Source of the DNA: Diploptera punctata
Taxonomy: Eukaryota; Arthropoda; Insecta; Blattodea; Blaberidae
Length of the DNA stretch: 64,000 bases
Direction of reading: 5' to 3'
NCBI GenBank assembly: GCA_030220185.1
Contig: JASPKZ010003844.1
Location: 5,128,001 to 5,192,000, forward strand
Position 1 is the stretch's first letter. Each line of letters begins with the position of its first letter. This document shows, one piece after another, positions 44,665 through 56,264 of the stretch. The notes beneath the pieces were generated by a model that saw only the letters and a list, made by a program, of their open reading frames with translations, did no database searches and was not told the DNA's origin. The translations under genes and the position numbers were made by a program.

Positions 44665-44795
44665 ATTACTATTATACTGGCTGAAATTCCACGAGAAATG
44701 TTCTTTTCCATGGTGACTCGAAGCAGATATCAATTCCTGTAGCTCTGCATCAACGCACCATCCCTTAAACTGCTCGGTTACGATATACAGTATAT
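44665..44795 (-). mobile_element. SINE-2 head half
   Basis: The minus strand runs from ACCGAGCAGTTTAAGGGA through GCAGAGCTACAGGAATTG, GAGTCACCATGG and ATTTCTCGTGGAATTTCAGC. The 3' half is missing. Confidence 0.7.
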
Positions 44796-45627
44796 TGATG
44801 TTATACCAAAGTTTGAGTGTATTGTTTGGATCACAAGTAAATGCTAAACTCTATGATTTTGTAAGTCTAGTCTTGGGTCGAACTGCTGACTTGTTTATTG
44901 ATACAGTTAATGGATAGGGTATGTACGGAGTCACGTTACTGTGGGGTTCATCCCCACGTTTGGCACAATGTGAATGTAGTTGTCGCACATCATTTAGTTC
45001 TAAATGATGCGAGGGTAAGACAGGAGGCAGAAAATATAGGTATATTCTTCCCATTATCGTTAGAGCCATGTAAAATCTGCCTTTACAGGGAGTCTCATAT
45101 CTGAAGTGATAGGTTTGAACTCAATATAATATGTTAGGCCTATAGAGTCAGTAACTTTTATTTTAAGATGCTCTTGGATATCTTGAGTTTAATATATCGA
45201 GCTTCAAAGTTTAGATGTGTAGGACCGAAATATTTTCTTCTGATGTCTCTTTTTTTAGGCTTTAAGCTTTTTTGTTACGTTTCATAAATCAAGGACATGG
45301 GATCAAAAGCTTTATTTTCATTCCATAATAAACTATGATCATTTTTACGCTCTGAAAAAATGTCAGAATAGTAAAAACATGTTTATATAAATATTTATAA
45401 ATGCTTTAACATTTAATATTGAGTCTAGAATATATATTGTGTCCATTAGTATGTGAAATTATCTATTTTTATTTTACTTTATATTTACAGGTTCTTTAAC
45501 ACCTAAGATCATTTTTCGTTGTATACAGCAGGCTTATATTCCTATTGTCAGTGTTTATAACGAGTTTCTAGTATAAATTCATTTATGTTATGGAATGTAG
45601 TTATGATGGATTTTATTTAGGTAATAG
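44796..45627. other. unassigned stretch
   Basis: No recognised repeat or gene; one exact TAGGCCTA at 45135-45142. Confidence 0.3.
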
Positions 45628-45760
45628 AATTCAATTCAGGCATTTGCGTTGACGATTGAGGGAAAACCTCAAAATTGTTCAGCAGCAGGGCTTGAACGCG
45701 GAACCTGCAGAAGGAGTCTCAAGCGCTACTGTCTCAGCTAACTCGTTTGGTCATTGTCTT
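45628..45760 (-). mobile_element. tRNA-derived SINE fragment
   Basis: On the minus strand TTAGCTGAGACAGTAGCGC (A box) is followed by GCGTTCAAGCCC (B box) at tRNA spacing, then GAGGTTTTCCCTCAATCG. No TSD; a family distinct from SINE-1 to 4. Confidence 0.55.
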
Positions 45761-45939
45761 TTTTTTTTCTCGCTGAAAATTATGTTTTTTTGGTCGATGT
45801 GACTAATTTCTTATAATTATCGATATTGTTGTTACTGGAAGTAAGTCAACTTTCCCACATACAACCTGGTTGCTATGCAAACAAAAGAAATCGCAATGCT
45901 GATATGGACTCAAAAAGCACACGTACGGTAAGTAAAATA

Positions 45940-46432
45940 AAAATTTCTTGAATTAAAAATATCTAAATTTTTAAGAATTTTAGGGTTAATAAATTCTATC
46001 TTCAAGCCACAGTTAGTCCAAAAGCATTCAAGACTGAAAGTGTATAAAACACTGGCTCTTCCAACTCTTTTGTATGGTAGCGAAGTATGGACGTTGAAAC
46101 AGAAGGATATACAGAGACTTAGATCTGCTGAAATGAGATATCTTCGGAGGACTGCAGGATACACACTACTAGATCACAAAAAAAATGAAGACATCTTAGA
46201 AGAATTACACATGGAACCTTTAGAAAACAAAATTTCTGATTATAAGTCAAGATGGATACAACATGTTCATCGAATGGAAGATCACAGAATACCCAAACTA
46301 ATGTTAAGATATCAACCTGCAGGAAGAAGAAGACCAGGACGTCCACTCAAAAGACTTCTGGATGGTGTTTCTCTTGAGGCCGAAACAGGTCAACAAATGG
46401 CCTAAATTCGTGAATGTACTATGATGATGATG
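45940..46432 (+). mobile_element. L-B LINE 3' part
   Basis: A 121-codon frame reads YKTLALPTLLYGSEVWTLKQ, EMRYLRRTAGYTLLDH and MLRYQPAGRRRPGRPLKRL, ending VNKWPKFVNV-like in another frame. It is followed by a (GAT)n tail at 46420-46435. Weak coding continues upstream (FLRILGLINSIFKPQ) to about 45945. Confidence 0.88.
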
Positions 46433-47784
46433 ATGAATGTTTTGTACACTAACTCGTACCTTTCTTTAGACTTTTCCGGAATTAATGCAGAACATCCCAC
46501 TCTCCAGGCTTCTTCAATTTCTCATATCATCTACCATGACTCCTTCCATAATAAAATTATCAAACAGATTCTAATCACCGTACTACTTACAAAATGTCTC
46601 CACAGCCATCAATCCTTGCTTATAATAAAACAAATTAAAAGCTACATAGCAACGATAACCAAATGTTTCTTTCTCATAGAAGTAATTTACATCCAACCAA
46701 TATTTTAATTCGTTTATTACCGTATTTAATAAAAATTAGTCACATCGACCCAAAAATAGTATGCAATACACATCAGATAAGCACGTAACAGATCTCGAAA
46801 ATTGAAAAATCTCGGCGCAAGTGCCTTTTTTTTTTCAAACTTTTTCTCGATCAGTAACAAGTGCTTACCTCACTTGTATCGCAATATACTATTGCAGCGC
46901 AGTTCAAAGCAGCGCCATCGACATATTTTTTAAAAGTAATTTACTATGAAAAAAATTGCAATGTCATATATGCGAATCTAAATAGTCTCCTTTTTTTTTT
47001 TAAAGTGCATCAACTTTTAACTCATTATCGCTCGTGTAGATTGGAGAAATGTACATTGTCATGAAAAAGTGACATTATTCAGGAAGTTTTATTTGAGCAA
47101 TATGTAGTCTTAGATTTAATTCTAAAATCACATTATAATATTCATATAATGTTGCATAACATTGTGTTTTTGGTCTCTCTTCATCCATCTTCCTGACATC
47201 TTACAATATTGTTACATGCGCTGCTAAAAGTTAATTCTTGTTCAACATGATAAGCATAATGAAAATATTACACCTGTCCAATTTTAGTTATAGACATGTA
47301 CGTTATATGAAAAATTGCCTTTCACAAATGGAATTTTAGAGAACGCAAAGAAAATGTGGCTTTAACAAATATGTCCTCTTGTTATTCAAAATATGTATTA
47401 ATCCTGAGTACTCGTAATGACTAAAGATCATTAATATTGTAGACATTGTTCTTCATGTACCAAAATAAAGGTTTAAATCCTGAAATATATAGCTCGTTAT
47501 TTTATGAATCTTAGATAAACACCCAGAATACAATATTAATGTATTACATACATAGGCGGTTCCAGAACAACAGGCAGAGTAGAATATGCCTTTATTGGTA
47601 ACAATCATTCTAATTCAACAATTGTACCGAATTATTCGCTGTTTATAAACCCCAGAAATTATACAAAAGTGTATTGTTTGGACGTATTTACGATTCAAAG
47701 CGTGACGAATATGTATAGCGATCAGTGAATAGTGCAATCTATACAAACACTTTTTATAAGTGTTTAGTATATAGCAGGGTTTTA
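46433..47784. other. unassigned stretch
   Basis: No repeat or gene recognised. Confidence 0.3.
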
Positions 47785-48592
47785 ACATCATAATAAATAT
47801 GGAAGTTAAAGTTAATAATCTTATATTTTAAAATTCATTTAATATTTAAATATAACTTAAATAAAGAAAAAATGTCTCGGTAACAATTAAAGAAATTGTT
47901 TTACATAAGTCTTTCTTAATAATGCTTTTAAAATTATTTTAAGTCATTGTTGTCAGAAATATAAAGCTTTCTGTTATAACTGTAATAAGAACACCTGCTT
48001 AACTTAATATTTTTAAATAAATATATACTAAATTCTGATTGGATGTTAAAACAATTAGCTTTTTGATTTAACAAATCAAATTTAAACATTATATTAACCA
48101 GTAGAATTTAAAATATAACATCATGTGATGTAATAATGTTCTTTAAAATTATAATAGACTTACTCTAGTCATTCAGCATAGAACTTTCATCAAGGATAGA
48201 AGCAATAACAGCTCTCCTGATAAAATGTGAAATTTAATATCAGAAGAATAGTTGATTCAAGAAAAGAAAAGAAAACTAATTTTAATTGACAGTGAAGAAT
48301 AATACCACTTAAATTTACTTAATCTGCTGGGAACCTACAAAATGAATAAATTTATAACAATTTTTACAAGAATCAGTTATTAGTGATTTTTAAAGTGTTT
48401 TCCGCTCCTGTGTACCAATTTCGACCTTGAGAAGAGAATCCAGCTCTACCGAAAATCAAACCCAACCTGAACCAGTAATTCTTTTTGGGACACTAATCCT
48501 TCAAAATGTTACTACATCATCGGGTATGAAGAGAGTTAGCTGATTCAAAATGTCACCACAACATGGGAAAATAATTACTTCTTCAAGTATAA
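47785..48592 (-). repeat. R-family repeat, copy 2
   Basis: This is the reverse complement of the R order: CTTTATTTAAGTTA, TTGTTTTAACATCCAATCAG, AATTCTACTGGTTAAT, GTGTTTTCC, then AACATTTTGAAGGATTAGTG. It has no insertion at the position occupied in copy 1, giving an empty site at about 47915-47935. Confidence 0.82.
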
Positions 48593-48889
48593 TAGCAACA
48601 TGGTTATATCTACAGAGCTCAGTGATTATGATCGTGAAATAATCATAGGTATCCACCTATATACTATTTTGAAAATATTATTTTATTTACATGAGTGGTC
48701 CGTCATGTTTGTATTCCGGGCAAATAAGTAGGCTGATGTCGACAAATAACTCATTCTACAGCCTATAGAAATCGAAACAAAACCCATCGCAACTGATATT
48801 AAACTACTTATTGGAACTAAAATTGCCAAAAATGTGGCTGGCACAGAACATGGCATATCAATATTATATAAAATTATGGAAAATTAAAA

Positions 48890-49079
48890 TTACCTTTTGA
48901 CTTGAAATACATCCTCTCCAAAGAGCAGAAGACGAAATAACTATTATCAAAATAAAAATTGGAAATTGTTATTTCAGCTATATCAACCTTCTGAACGGCG
49001 CGGCGATGCTACCCTTATGTGTGATCATTGCCATACCCGTCTTACTTTAAAACATGTTTTGTTCCTCTGCGACGCAGAA
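48890..49079 (+). mobile_element. LINE RNase-H-side C-terminus fragment
   Basis: One frame reads QRAEDEITIIKIKIGNCYFS. After a frameshift near 48995 another reads RRGDATLMCDHCHTRLTLKH and VLFLCDAE. The C-x2-C-x7-H-x4-C arrangement is the knuckle at the end of ORF2 in Jockey/I-type LINEs. Truncated on both sides, with SINE-2b 40 bases downstream. Confidence 0.65.
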
Positions 49080-49119
49080 ATCCTGTACCTGATAATAATT
49101 AGAGTCTGGATTCGTATGT

Positions 49120-49461
49120 GTCCCGCGCCGTAGCCGAGCGGTTAAGGTAGGAAGCCTTGGCGCAGAGCTACGGGACTTGCGCTGGTTCGAGTCTCCATGG
49201 GGGAAGAAATTTTCTCATGGTATTTCGGCCAGTATGGGACCGGTGCCCACCCAGCATCGTGAGGCAATTGGGTAGCTACAATAAGTAGCGGCTCCAGGTT
49301 GAGGAACCAGCTATAACGGCTGGGGGACTCGACATGCTAACCACATGTCACCCCTACACTGGCTGTTGATCATCTACCTCTGTGATTGACACATGTGATG
49401 TGAAGGGCCAGCAGCCGGCTGGTAAAAGGGCAACCACTGAAAAGTGGAAAGACCCTCAATC
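49120..49461 (+). mobile_element. SINE-2b, full length with TSD
   Basis: It begins GTCCCGCGCCGTAGCCGAGC, has B box GGTTCGAGTCTCC, and ends GGAAAGACCCTCAATC. GGATTCGTATGT flanks it exactly (49108-49119 and 49462-49473). Nearly identical to the minus-strand copy at 42.4k, including the alternative tail, so that tail belongs to the element. Confidence 0.93.
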
Positions 49462-49627
49462 GGATTCGTATGTAATTGCAATTGCATATTTTTTTACTTG
49501 AGATGTTATTTCGTAATAACAAAAAATGTTGACGATTCACATAAATCTACACCTTATATTCAAGTTATTTAAGGTTAGGGATATATTTCGCTCTGTTCTA
49601 ATTTGTTTTTGTTTTTTTTAGTAGTAG

Positions 49628-49656
<29 letters not shown>
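49628..49656. repeat. (TA)n microsatellite
   Basis: About fourteen TA units just before a SINE-1 copy. Confidence 0.93.
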
Positions 49657-49659
<3 letters not shown>

Positions 49660-49673
49660 AATTTCTACACTCT

Positions 49674-49960
49674 GCAATCATAGCATTTCCATGCTATGCT
49701 TGCAGCTTTATTACCCGTTTGAGGAGTAAGCGCAGTTGTTGGCGGAGGGCACTGCAGTCGTGTTTATGCAAGAATAGAACACGTGGCACTGCTATCTTTG
49801 AGTGCAGAGGGGGATGGAACGCGGGACGCTGACAGTGTACACTGCCTTATATGACGTCACGTGTAGCAACAAACAGAGCTTCGTAATTCTTCTGCCTGCA
49901 GAGATATTTTGAATGACTAATACTAGGGAATTGTAGGTGTGGTAGCTTCCCGTTGCTTTC

Positions 49961-49962
<2 letters not shown>
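49674..49962 (-). mobile_element. SINE-1a 3' part, interrupted
   Basis: On the minus strand GGAAAGCAACGGGAAGCTAC, CACACCTACAATTCCCTAG, then AAGCTGCAAGCATAGCATGG and TGCTATGATTGC are SINE-1a. The two halves are separated by a 210-base foreign segment (49711-49920). The head is missing at the (TA)n junction at 49963. Confidence 0.82.
49711..49920. mobile_element. unknown insertion in SINE-1, flanked by TA
   Basis: Compared with intact SINE-1a copies, the site GCTTTA/CTAGGG is opened by 210 bases that begin TTACCCGTTTGAGG and end GAATGACTAA, with TA on each side. It is GC-richer than the surroundings, has no long terminal inverted repeats, and contains TGACGTCACGTG. Confidence 0.6.

Positions 49963-49963
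<1 letters not shown>

Positions 49964-50006
<43 letters not shown>
49964..50006. repeat. (TA)n microsatellite
   Basis: About twenty-one TA units. Confidence 0.95.
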
Positions 50007-50010
<4 letters not shown>

Positions 50011-50084
50011 TTAGGTTCTAAATACATTAATTATACCCTTATACACGAAAATGATTCTGTTTGTTACAATATCAGTGGTACCGA

Positions 50085-50151
50085 GTCCACCGCTGTGGTC
50101 TCGAGGTAGCGTACTGCCTTGTCACGCAGCGGGCCCGGGTTCGATACCCGC
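50085..50151 (+). mobile_element. SINE-1 head only
   Basis: GTCCACCGCTGTGGTCTCGA to GGGTTCGATACCCG is the complete tRNA-like head of SINE-1. It stops right after the T-arm and is followed by a poly-T stretch, with no body. The next SINE-1 head begins 119 bases downstream. Confidence 0.85.
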
Positions 50152-50269
50152 TTTTTTATTTTTCCATCACTATTAGCTACATAATTTTCTTATAATTTTT
50201 AATATTTATGAATCATTATAATGCAGTATAAGATTAATATAAAAGACTGAACATAGCCAATATAGGCTA

Positions 50270-50658
50270 GTCCACCGCTGTGGTTTCGAGGTAGCGTGTT
50301 GCCTTGTCAGGCAGCGGGCCCGGGTTCGATACCCGCTCGGGAAAAGTTTCTTGGGTGAGGTTTTTTCGGGGTTTTTCTTCACCTGTAAGGCAAATGTCAG
50401 GATATGCCCTACTTTAAGACCCAAACCATCGCCGAACATCATCTGGCCATCAATATCATATTCACCTCATTAGATTAAGTTTAGGTTTAAGACCTCTCCT
50501 GGCGCATCATTCCCCATCGTCATCGCCCATCATATCATTGGGGCAGAGTAACCCCGCCTTCTAGGCGCCCCAACCTCAGAAGTGGGTTACAATACGCCAA
50601 ATGCCAGGAGAGGATACCTGAAATGTCGAATGACAAACAGGTGGCATTGAACAAAAAA
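50270..50658 (+). mobile_element. SINE-1b, full length
   Basis: Complete head with B box GGGTTCGATACCC, body GGTTTTTTCGGGGTTTTTC, AATGTCAGGATATGCCC, then the b tail: AAGTTTAGGTTTAAGACCTC, CGCCTTCTAGGCGCCCC (a strong hairpin) and GGTGGCATTGAAC. A (TA)n tract begins just after it. Confidence 0.9.
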
Positions 50659-50679
50659 TACTGTATATATATATATCAG

Positions 50680-52025
50680 TGGTAGTAGGTCTATCAATAT
50701 ATTAACCTCAACGTTCTAATAAAATTAGTGAATTTTAAGGGACAAATGTCTTATCATAATAAAACGAAGCTTGCAAAGAAATAATATAGTATTTTATTAA
50801 ATATGAATGTTGATGCTTTATAACTAAAATGTAATATTACATATTTTGACTATTATTACTGCACACTTATATTTACATAAAAATCCGGACTTTGTTGACA
50901 GCTTAAAAGACTTACTCGGGGACGGTTGTCGAAATACTTAAAATGGTCTGTACATTCTAGTTCCTACAGAGATAAGCTTTACATTTTCACACAGATTTTA
51001 AATCATTAAATATATTTTATCTTTCAGCAAATAATATACTCTTTAATCTTCTATATTATTTTTCAACAGCGAATGGGATGTAATGTTTAGGCACCCAGAA
51101 ATTCATTAATCATCCAAAGACTGCTTTTGTTTTACATTTATATTTTTCTTCAGTTTACAAATAGGCCTTTAAATAACTGAAAACAGGAGTCGAGGCGGTA
51201 GCATTTGTGCGGAATGATGTGCAGTTTCGGTGCTTTTATTGAATGGAATATTGTTTATTTTTGTAATAAATCACGAAATCCTCTCTTTGTTTATGGATTT
51301 CTGTATCAGTTTAATTGGAAATGCGCCGCACTGATAAGCACATTGTTCACGGTGTTTAGATTACCGCTTAACATGTATTATAAAAGAAGTTCACTAATGA
51401 TAAGTTAACAAAAAATCTTCTATGCGTTTATATTTTTTATGTTGTCTCTAAAATTAATTCCGGGGCAACTTTGGCAAATTATGTTAGTATTCTTTCGCGT
51501 TGTTGTAATATTTTATTTTAATTGATTGGAATATGTGAATGTTGTAAGGAGGAAAGTATAATATAAAGATTATGAAACTTTATAGGAGATAGGCTTACAA
51601 AGTAATTGACTTGGCTCATTTTATAGCATTCTAAACTTAACTTTTTCATGCCTTTTTGTTATTTAATTTTTTAAGCTATTCATTTTTGACAGAATATTAG
51701 AGCCAAATATTTGACAAATCCGAAATATGAAATATGAATAATAGTTGGTATTGTCATGTTTGTGAAAACATTTCACGAGTCAACTGTTACACCAAGAGGA
51801 AAAATACGATTATATATATAAAGTATACATTTGTTATTTATCAACTTTCATAATGAACGATTTATTTGGTAAAATAATACAAGCTAATTTTTCATCGGAA
51901 ATGTAAAAATATTTTTCCGATAGTGCAAAAAATAACTTTTAATGTTGTTAGAAGCTCTATTTATTGATCATCTGGCACAAAACTGATTATTATGGCGACA
52001 AAAGTGCAGTGAAGAAATGCATGCT

Positions 52026-52035
<10 letters not shown>
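50680..52035. other. unassigned stretch
   Basis: No repeat or gene recognised. Confidence 0.3.
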
Positions 52036-52071
<36 letters not shown>

Positions 52072-52126
52072 AATTAAATTTTTGACATTGAGCAATGCAA
52101 GCTTAATATGACATTCATGCATTTAT

Positions 52127-52172
<46 letters not shown>
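52036..52172 (-). mobile_element. TF1 flank remnant between (TG)n and (TA)n, copy 3
   Basis: At 52069-52133, in reverse, ATTAAGCTTGCATTGCTCAA and AAATAAATGCATG match the right flank and arm end of TF1 at 13.5k and 20.9k, but the tRNA-like palindrome is gone. (TG)n at 52036-52068 and (TA)n at 52134-52172 bracket it. Confidence 0.6.
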
Positions 52173-52175
<3 letters not shown>

Positions 52176-52705
52176 TCATCATCACTCCAGGGATTAGGCA
52201 ATTGCCTGTTCCGACTTCATATGCATCAGCCCAACGTCTTCTAGGTCTTCCAACATCACGTCTTCCTCTTGCTTGATAATTTCTTGCTAACAATGGATAT
52301 CTCTCCTTACTCATTCCATCCATATGATCAATCCATTTCTGTCTGTAATTCGTGACCTTATCCAATAAAGGCTGTACTTTCAATTCTTCTCTTATATCCT
52401 CATTTCTTATTCTATCAAGTCTTGTACATCCTTTAACTTGTCTTAGGAACCTCATCTCCGCCGTCTGTATTCTATCCTTCTGTTTTTTCATTGGAGCCCA
52501 AGTTTCACATCCATACAATATTGTGGGAACCGCCATAACATCATACATTTTTATCTTGGTTTCTTTTCTAATTTTATTTTTGAATGTTCTCTGTATTGTT
52601 CCACACACCGTCTGAAATTTATTTATTTTGGAGTCAATATCTCTTTCCACATTGTAGCCAACATCACAGCCCAAATATTTGAAACTAGCCACCTGTTCTA
52701 TACTT
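52173..52705 (-). mobile_element. L-B LINE 3' part, long intact frame
   Basis: The minus-strand frame reads MASFKYLGCDVGYNVERDID, YDVMAVPTILYGCETW, EMRFLRQVKGCTRLDR, then ARGRRDVGRPRRRWADA. It is open through the 3' end into the (GAT)n tail at 52172-52184. RT catalytic motifs are not included (5'-truncated). Confidence 0.9.
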
Positions 52706-52813
52706 TGATAAATTATACGTGCCTATATTACAGCTAACTTACTGTATCAACACGAAAATTAAAAAGGAAATAAATATTTTTCATCAGCCTTAGTTAACAG
52801 AATTAATGCCGAA

Positions 52814-53160
52814 ACGGTCTCGAGCCTTAGCCAAGCGGTTTAAAGCATGATCCCTTGGTATAAACCTATGGAACTTGGCGCTGGTTCGGACCCCCAATGG
52901 GGAAAGAAATATTATCATGAAATTTCCATTAGTATGAGACAGATGCCCACACTGGATAGTGAGGAACTTGGATAGATACAATAAGTAGCGGCTACAAGTT
53001 CACAAAACCAGCCATAACGGCTGGGGAACTCGACATGCTGATGACAAGTCATCCCTATATTGGCTAGATAATCGTTCTCTTCTTTGATAAACACATGTGG
53101 ATGTGAGCCAGAAGACAGCCGGTGGGCCAAAGGCCTTCTAGATGCGTCGCGCCATGGACT
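52814..53160 (+). mobile_element. SINE-2, full length, old
   Basis: Head TCTCGAGCCTTAGCCAAGCG, mutated B box GGTTCGGACCC, body AGTATGAGACAGATGCCCAC, 3' end AGATGCGTCGCGCCATGG. Many substitutions throughout. Confidence 0.82.
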
Positions 53161-53228
53161 AGGGCTTATTTGTTTTTATTTAAAGATATATCTAATGTTT
53201 AGGCCATAAGCATGCAATATTACATTGT

Positions 53229-53806
53229 CATCATCAACATCATCTGCATTCATGGATTAGGTCCGTTGACCCGTTCCGACTTCAGCCCATCTCTTTCTAG
53301 GTCTGCCCACATCTCGGGTGCCTTTAGGTTTGTATTTTGTTATTTGTTTTGGATATCTATCTTCATTCATTCTGTCTATGTGTTGCTTCCATTTTTGTCT
53401 ATATGTATCTATTTTATTAGTTATTGCAAATATTTCAAGTTCCTGTCTTATTTTTGTGTTCTTGATTCTGTCTTCTTTAGTGCACCCTTTAACAGATCTC
53501 AAAAATTTCATTTCTGCCGCCGTTATCCTACTTAGATCTCGTTTTTTATGTATCCAGGCTTCTGATCCATAGAGCAGTACCGGTACTGCCAACGTTTTGT
53601 AAAATTTCAATTGGGTCTCTCTTATTGTTTTGTTATTTAGTGATCTTTTTATCCTACCACATATTCCCTGGAATTTTGCTATTTTATTAGTTATATCATT
53701 ATCATTATTAAATTAAATGTCACATCCTAGATAATTTAGATGGTTCACCTGTTCTATGATTTTGTTTCCTATTACTATTTTGGATCTGATTTGATTTTTT
53801 TACATT
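53229..53806 (-). mobile_element. L-B LINE 3' part, near-twin of 44.2k
   Basis: The 117-codon minus-strand frame reads KFYKTLAVPVLLYGSEAWIH, KFLRSVKGCTKEDR and TRDVGRPRKRWAEVGTGQ. Few differences from 44200-44647 imply recent activity of one subfamily. It extends about 130 bases farther upstream. TTACATTGT on both sides is a probable short TSD. Confidence 0.9.
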
Positions 53807-54352
53807 GTACTATTGTAATAAATAATAATGTGCATGTTATTACATAAAAAAGACAATTTGAATTTTTTTAAAAAGCCATGCTTCATTATAAATAAAAATG
53901 ACCAGATCTTCAATCCATATTTTTATTTTGTCAAACCTACAACTTAAAACTGTTACATATAATGTTCATCGTGCAAAAGTAGTATGCAATACAAGATTAT
54001 TAAGTGAATTGTAGAGTCTCAGAAAATGAAAGTCTCGATTTCGTCTCATCTTTTCAAAGATTTCCCGATGCTGTAAATTTCATTTGCAGTTAGTCTTGTA
54101 TCGAATTACATGTATTGGATTGTTTTATACTATTGTTATTCACGTGCTGGGTGAGATGGTTCAGCGCATTTTCTGATTTCCATAAAAAAACCCAATGCTG
54201 TAACGATTATTTACCTTACAGCAGAAATAAAAGGAATGTTTATTTAAAACAATTGCCTAATTAATTTAGCACAATCTATATTCAATTCCAAGCTTATTCA
54301 TTACTCAATCTCTTCATCCGCTTAATCCGAAATTAATTCTGCCATAATCATT
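53807..54352. other. unassigned stretch
   Basis: No repeat or gene recognised. Confidence 0.3.
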
Positions 54353-54360
54353 AAATTATT

Positions 54361-54982
54361 ACTTACTTACTTACTCACTGGCACTATCGAACCCGTAGGT
54401 TCATGGCTCTCCATACATCCTTATCCTGAGCTAATGTTTTCCAATCATTCCCTGTATAACCAACTTCCCTCAAATCATGGTTAATGTTGTTCTCCCACCT
54501 CATTCTTGGTCTACCAACTGGGCGTTTTCCCTCTGGCTTTCCTACAAGAAGCTTCCATGCATGTCTTTCATTCCCCATACGTGCAACATGTCCTGCCCAT
54601 CGCAGTCTACGAGACTTAACTGTACTTATTATATCTGGCTTCCTATAAAGACCATGCAGTTCATTGTTATGTAGTCTTCTCCATTCACCTGTCTGTTCAT
54701 CTCTCTTTGGTCCAAAAATTTTCCTAAGGACTTTATTTTCAAAAACTCGTAACCTCATTTCCTCCCTTAAAGTAAGAGTCCATGTTTCACACCCATATAA
54801 TATAACTGGTAGAATAATAGTTTTATACATTCTCAGTTTAACGTTTTTTGAAAGGAGTTGGGACATCAAAAGTCTCTGCAATGCATAATAGCACGCATTT
54901 CCAGAATTGAGCCTATGTTTAATTTATTTGTGCATCTCATTCCTATTTGTGATTATTATTCCTAGGTATTTGAATTCAGCAA
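54361..54982 (-). mobile_element. L-A LINE 3' part, long intact frame, with TSD
   Basis: The 165-codon minus-strand frame reads SKNVKLRMYKTIILPVILYG, FGPKRDEQTGEWRRL, TVKSRRLRWAGHVARMGNER, RPVGRPRMRWENN and AMNLRVR. The 3' tail is (AAGT)n. AAATTATTAC flanks both ends (54353-54362 and 54983-54992). 5'-truncated downstream of the RT core. Confidence 0.92.
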
Positions 54983-54992
54983 AAATTATTAC

Positions 54993-55772
54993 AGAATATT
55001 GAATTAAACTCGTATAGAGATCAAATTAGAGAAATTTCTTTACCAGAAACACCAATGGCTCGAAATACTCCAACGAATGTTTTTTCGGTAATTATATTCA
55101 AGCCTTTTTGTAGACATTTATACTGTTTACCGAATTTATATAAATTGAAATGGTTTAAAAAAATAGAAAACGATGAACGCTTTTCGTTAAGCCCATAATA
55201 AATGTAATAAACTTTGAGGAAAAACCTGGGTTTTAAATCCATTAAACTGTTTTTGCAGCGCACTTACCACATTTCTAAATGTCAATAATTGTTGTACTTC
55301 GATATTTAATGCTATTCGAAAAAATGCCAAAAATCTCTAATAATAGTATATTATATATAACTGGTAATGAAGTATTCCTATGTATATTTTATGATAGTTC
55401 TGACAAGTACTATGTCTTGTTATGCAAATCGCATGAATATTTTGGGCAAGTAAGAAAACAAAACACCCTCTCTACGAGGGTGGAGACGTGACAACTCTGC
55501 AGTGCTACACCTGGAATGTGACTTGTGTAAATCCATCATCCAGTTCTGAATTGTCATGGCTGTTTGTGTGGGCCTTTTACGACTTCATTTTACAATCTCG
55601 TCCACCCTAGGACGCAACTAAACATTTTTATTACGGACAAACACATAAATCTTATGTTAAATATACCAACGCTGGCTATTTTTATAATTATTTAAACAAT
55701 ATAACTGCGATCCTTGGATAGTAATATTATTCAATGCGTCAGGTGGTTAAAATGGAAAACGACAATGGGCTA
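54993..55772. other. unassigned stretch; weak internal-exon candidate
   Basis: From TTACAG (ending 54994) a 31-codon open segment starts NIELNSYRDQIREISLPETP, ending before GTAATT at 55088. Both splice-like sites are in phase, and the frame stays open to TAA at 55196. No family recognised. It may be chance in AT-rich DNA. Confidence 0.2.
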
Positions 55773-55890
55773 GATTTTTTAAGGCGATTCGGAATGCCCT
55801 ATATTGCTAATGTTAAAATACTGTATATAAAGCACATCTTTTTTCGATTTAGTCGAATGGATCTGATTCAAAATTTTCAATAGATACTTA
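55773..55890 (+). repeat. T repeat, copy 2
   Basis: Matches 42.18-42.30k: ATTCGGAATGCCCTATAT, GCTAATGTTAAAA, TATAAAGCACATCTTTTT and GAATGGATCTGATTCAA. Confidence 0.6.
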
Positions 55891-56058
55891 AGAAATCCAT
55901 GTGCATTGGTTAACACTCTTACAAGTGGCAATTTTCATTCTTACGTAAAAAACGCTATAATGTCCATGATCTTATTACATCTAGGATCCTTATATGTATC
56001 CAGTAGGCTGTGTTTTTATTATTGTGTCTGTCACACGTTTTGAGTAGGATTTCACTTG

Positions 56059-56121
<63 letters not shown>

Positions 56122-56264
56122 CTCAGGTATATTTTTCACTTAGTTTCTTTGCATAATATGTGCATCCATAATATGTGTATCAGATTCATATTTAATGTTC
56201 GAAAATACGATCACATTTCATTTTCATAATATTGAATTATTTCAATTATAAACTTATTTAAGGA
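55891..56264. other. unassigned stretch with (TA)n and (TG)n
   Basis: (TA)n at 56065-56111 followed by (TG)n to about 56121; nothing else recognised. Confidence 0.4.
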
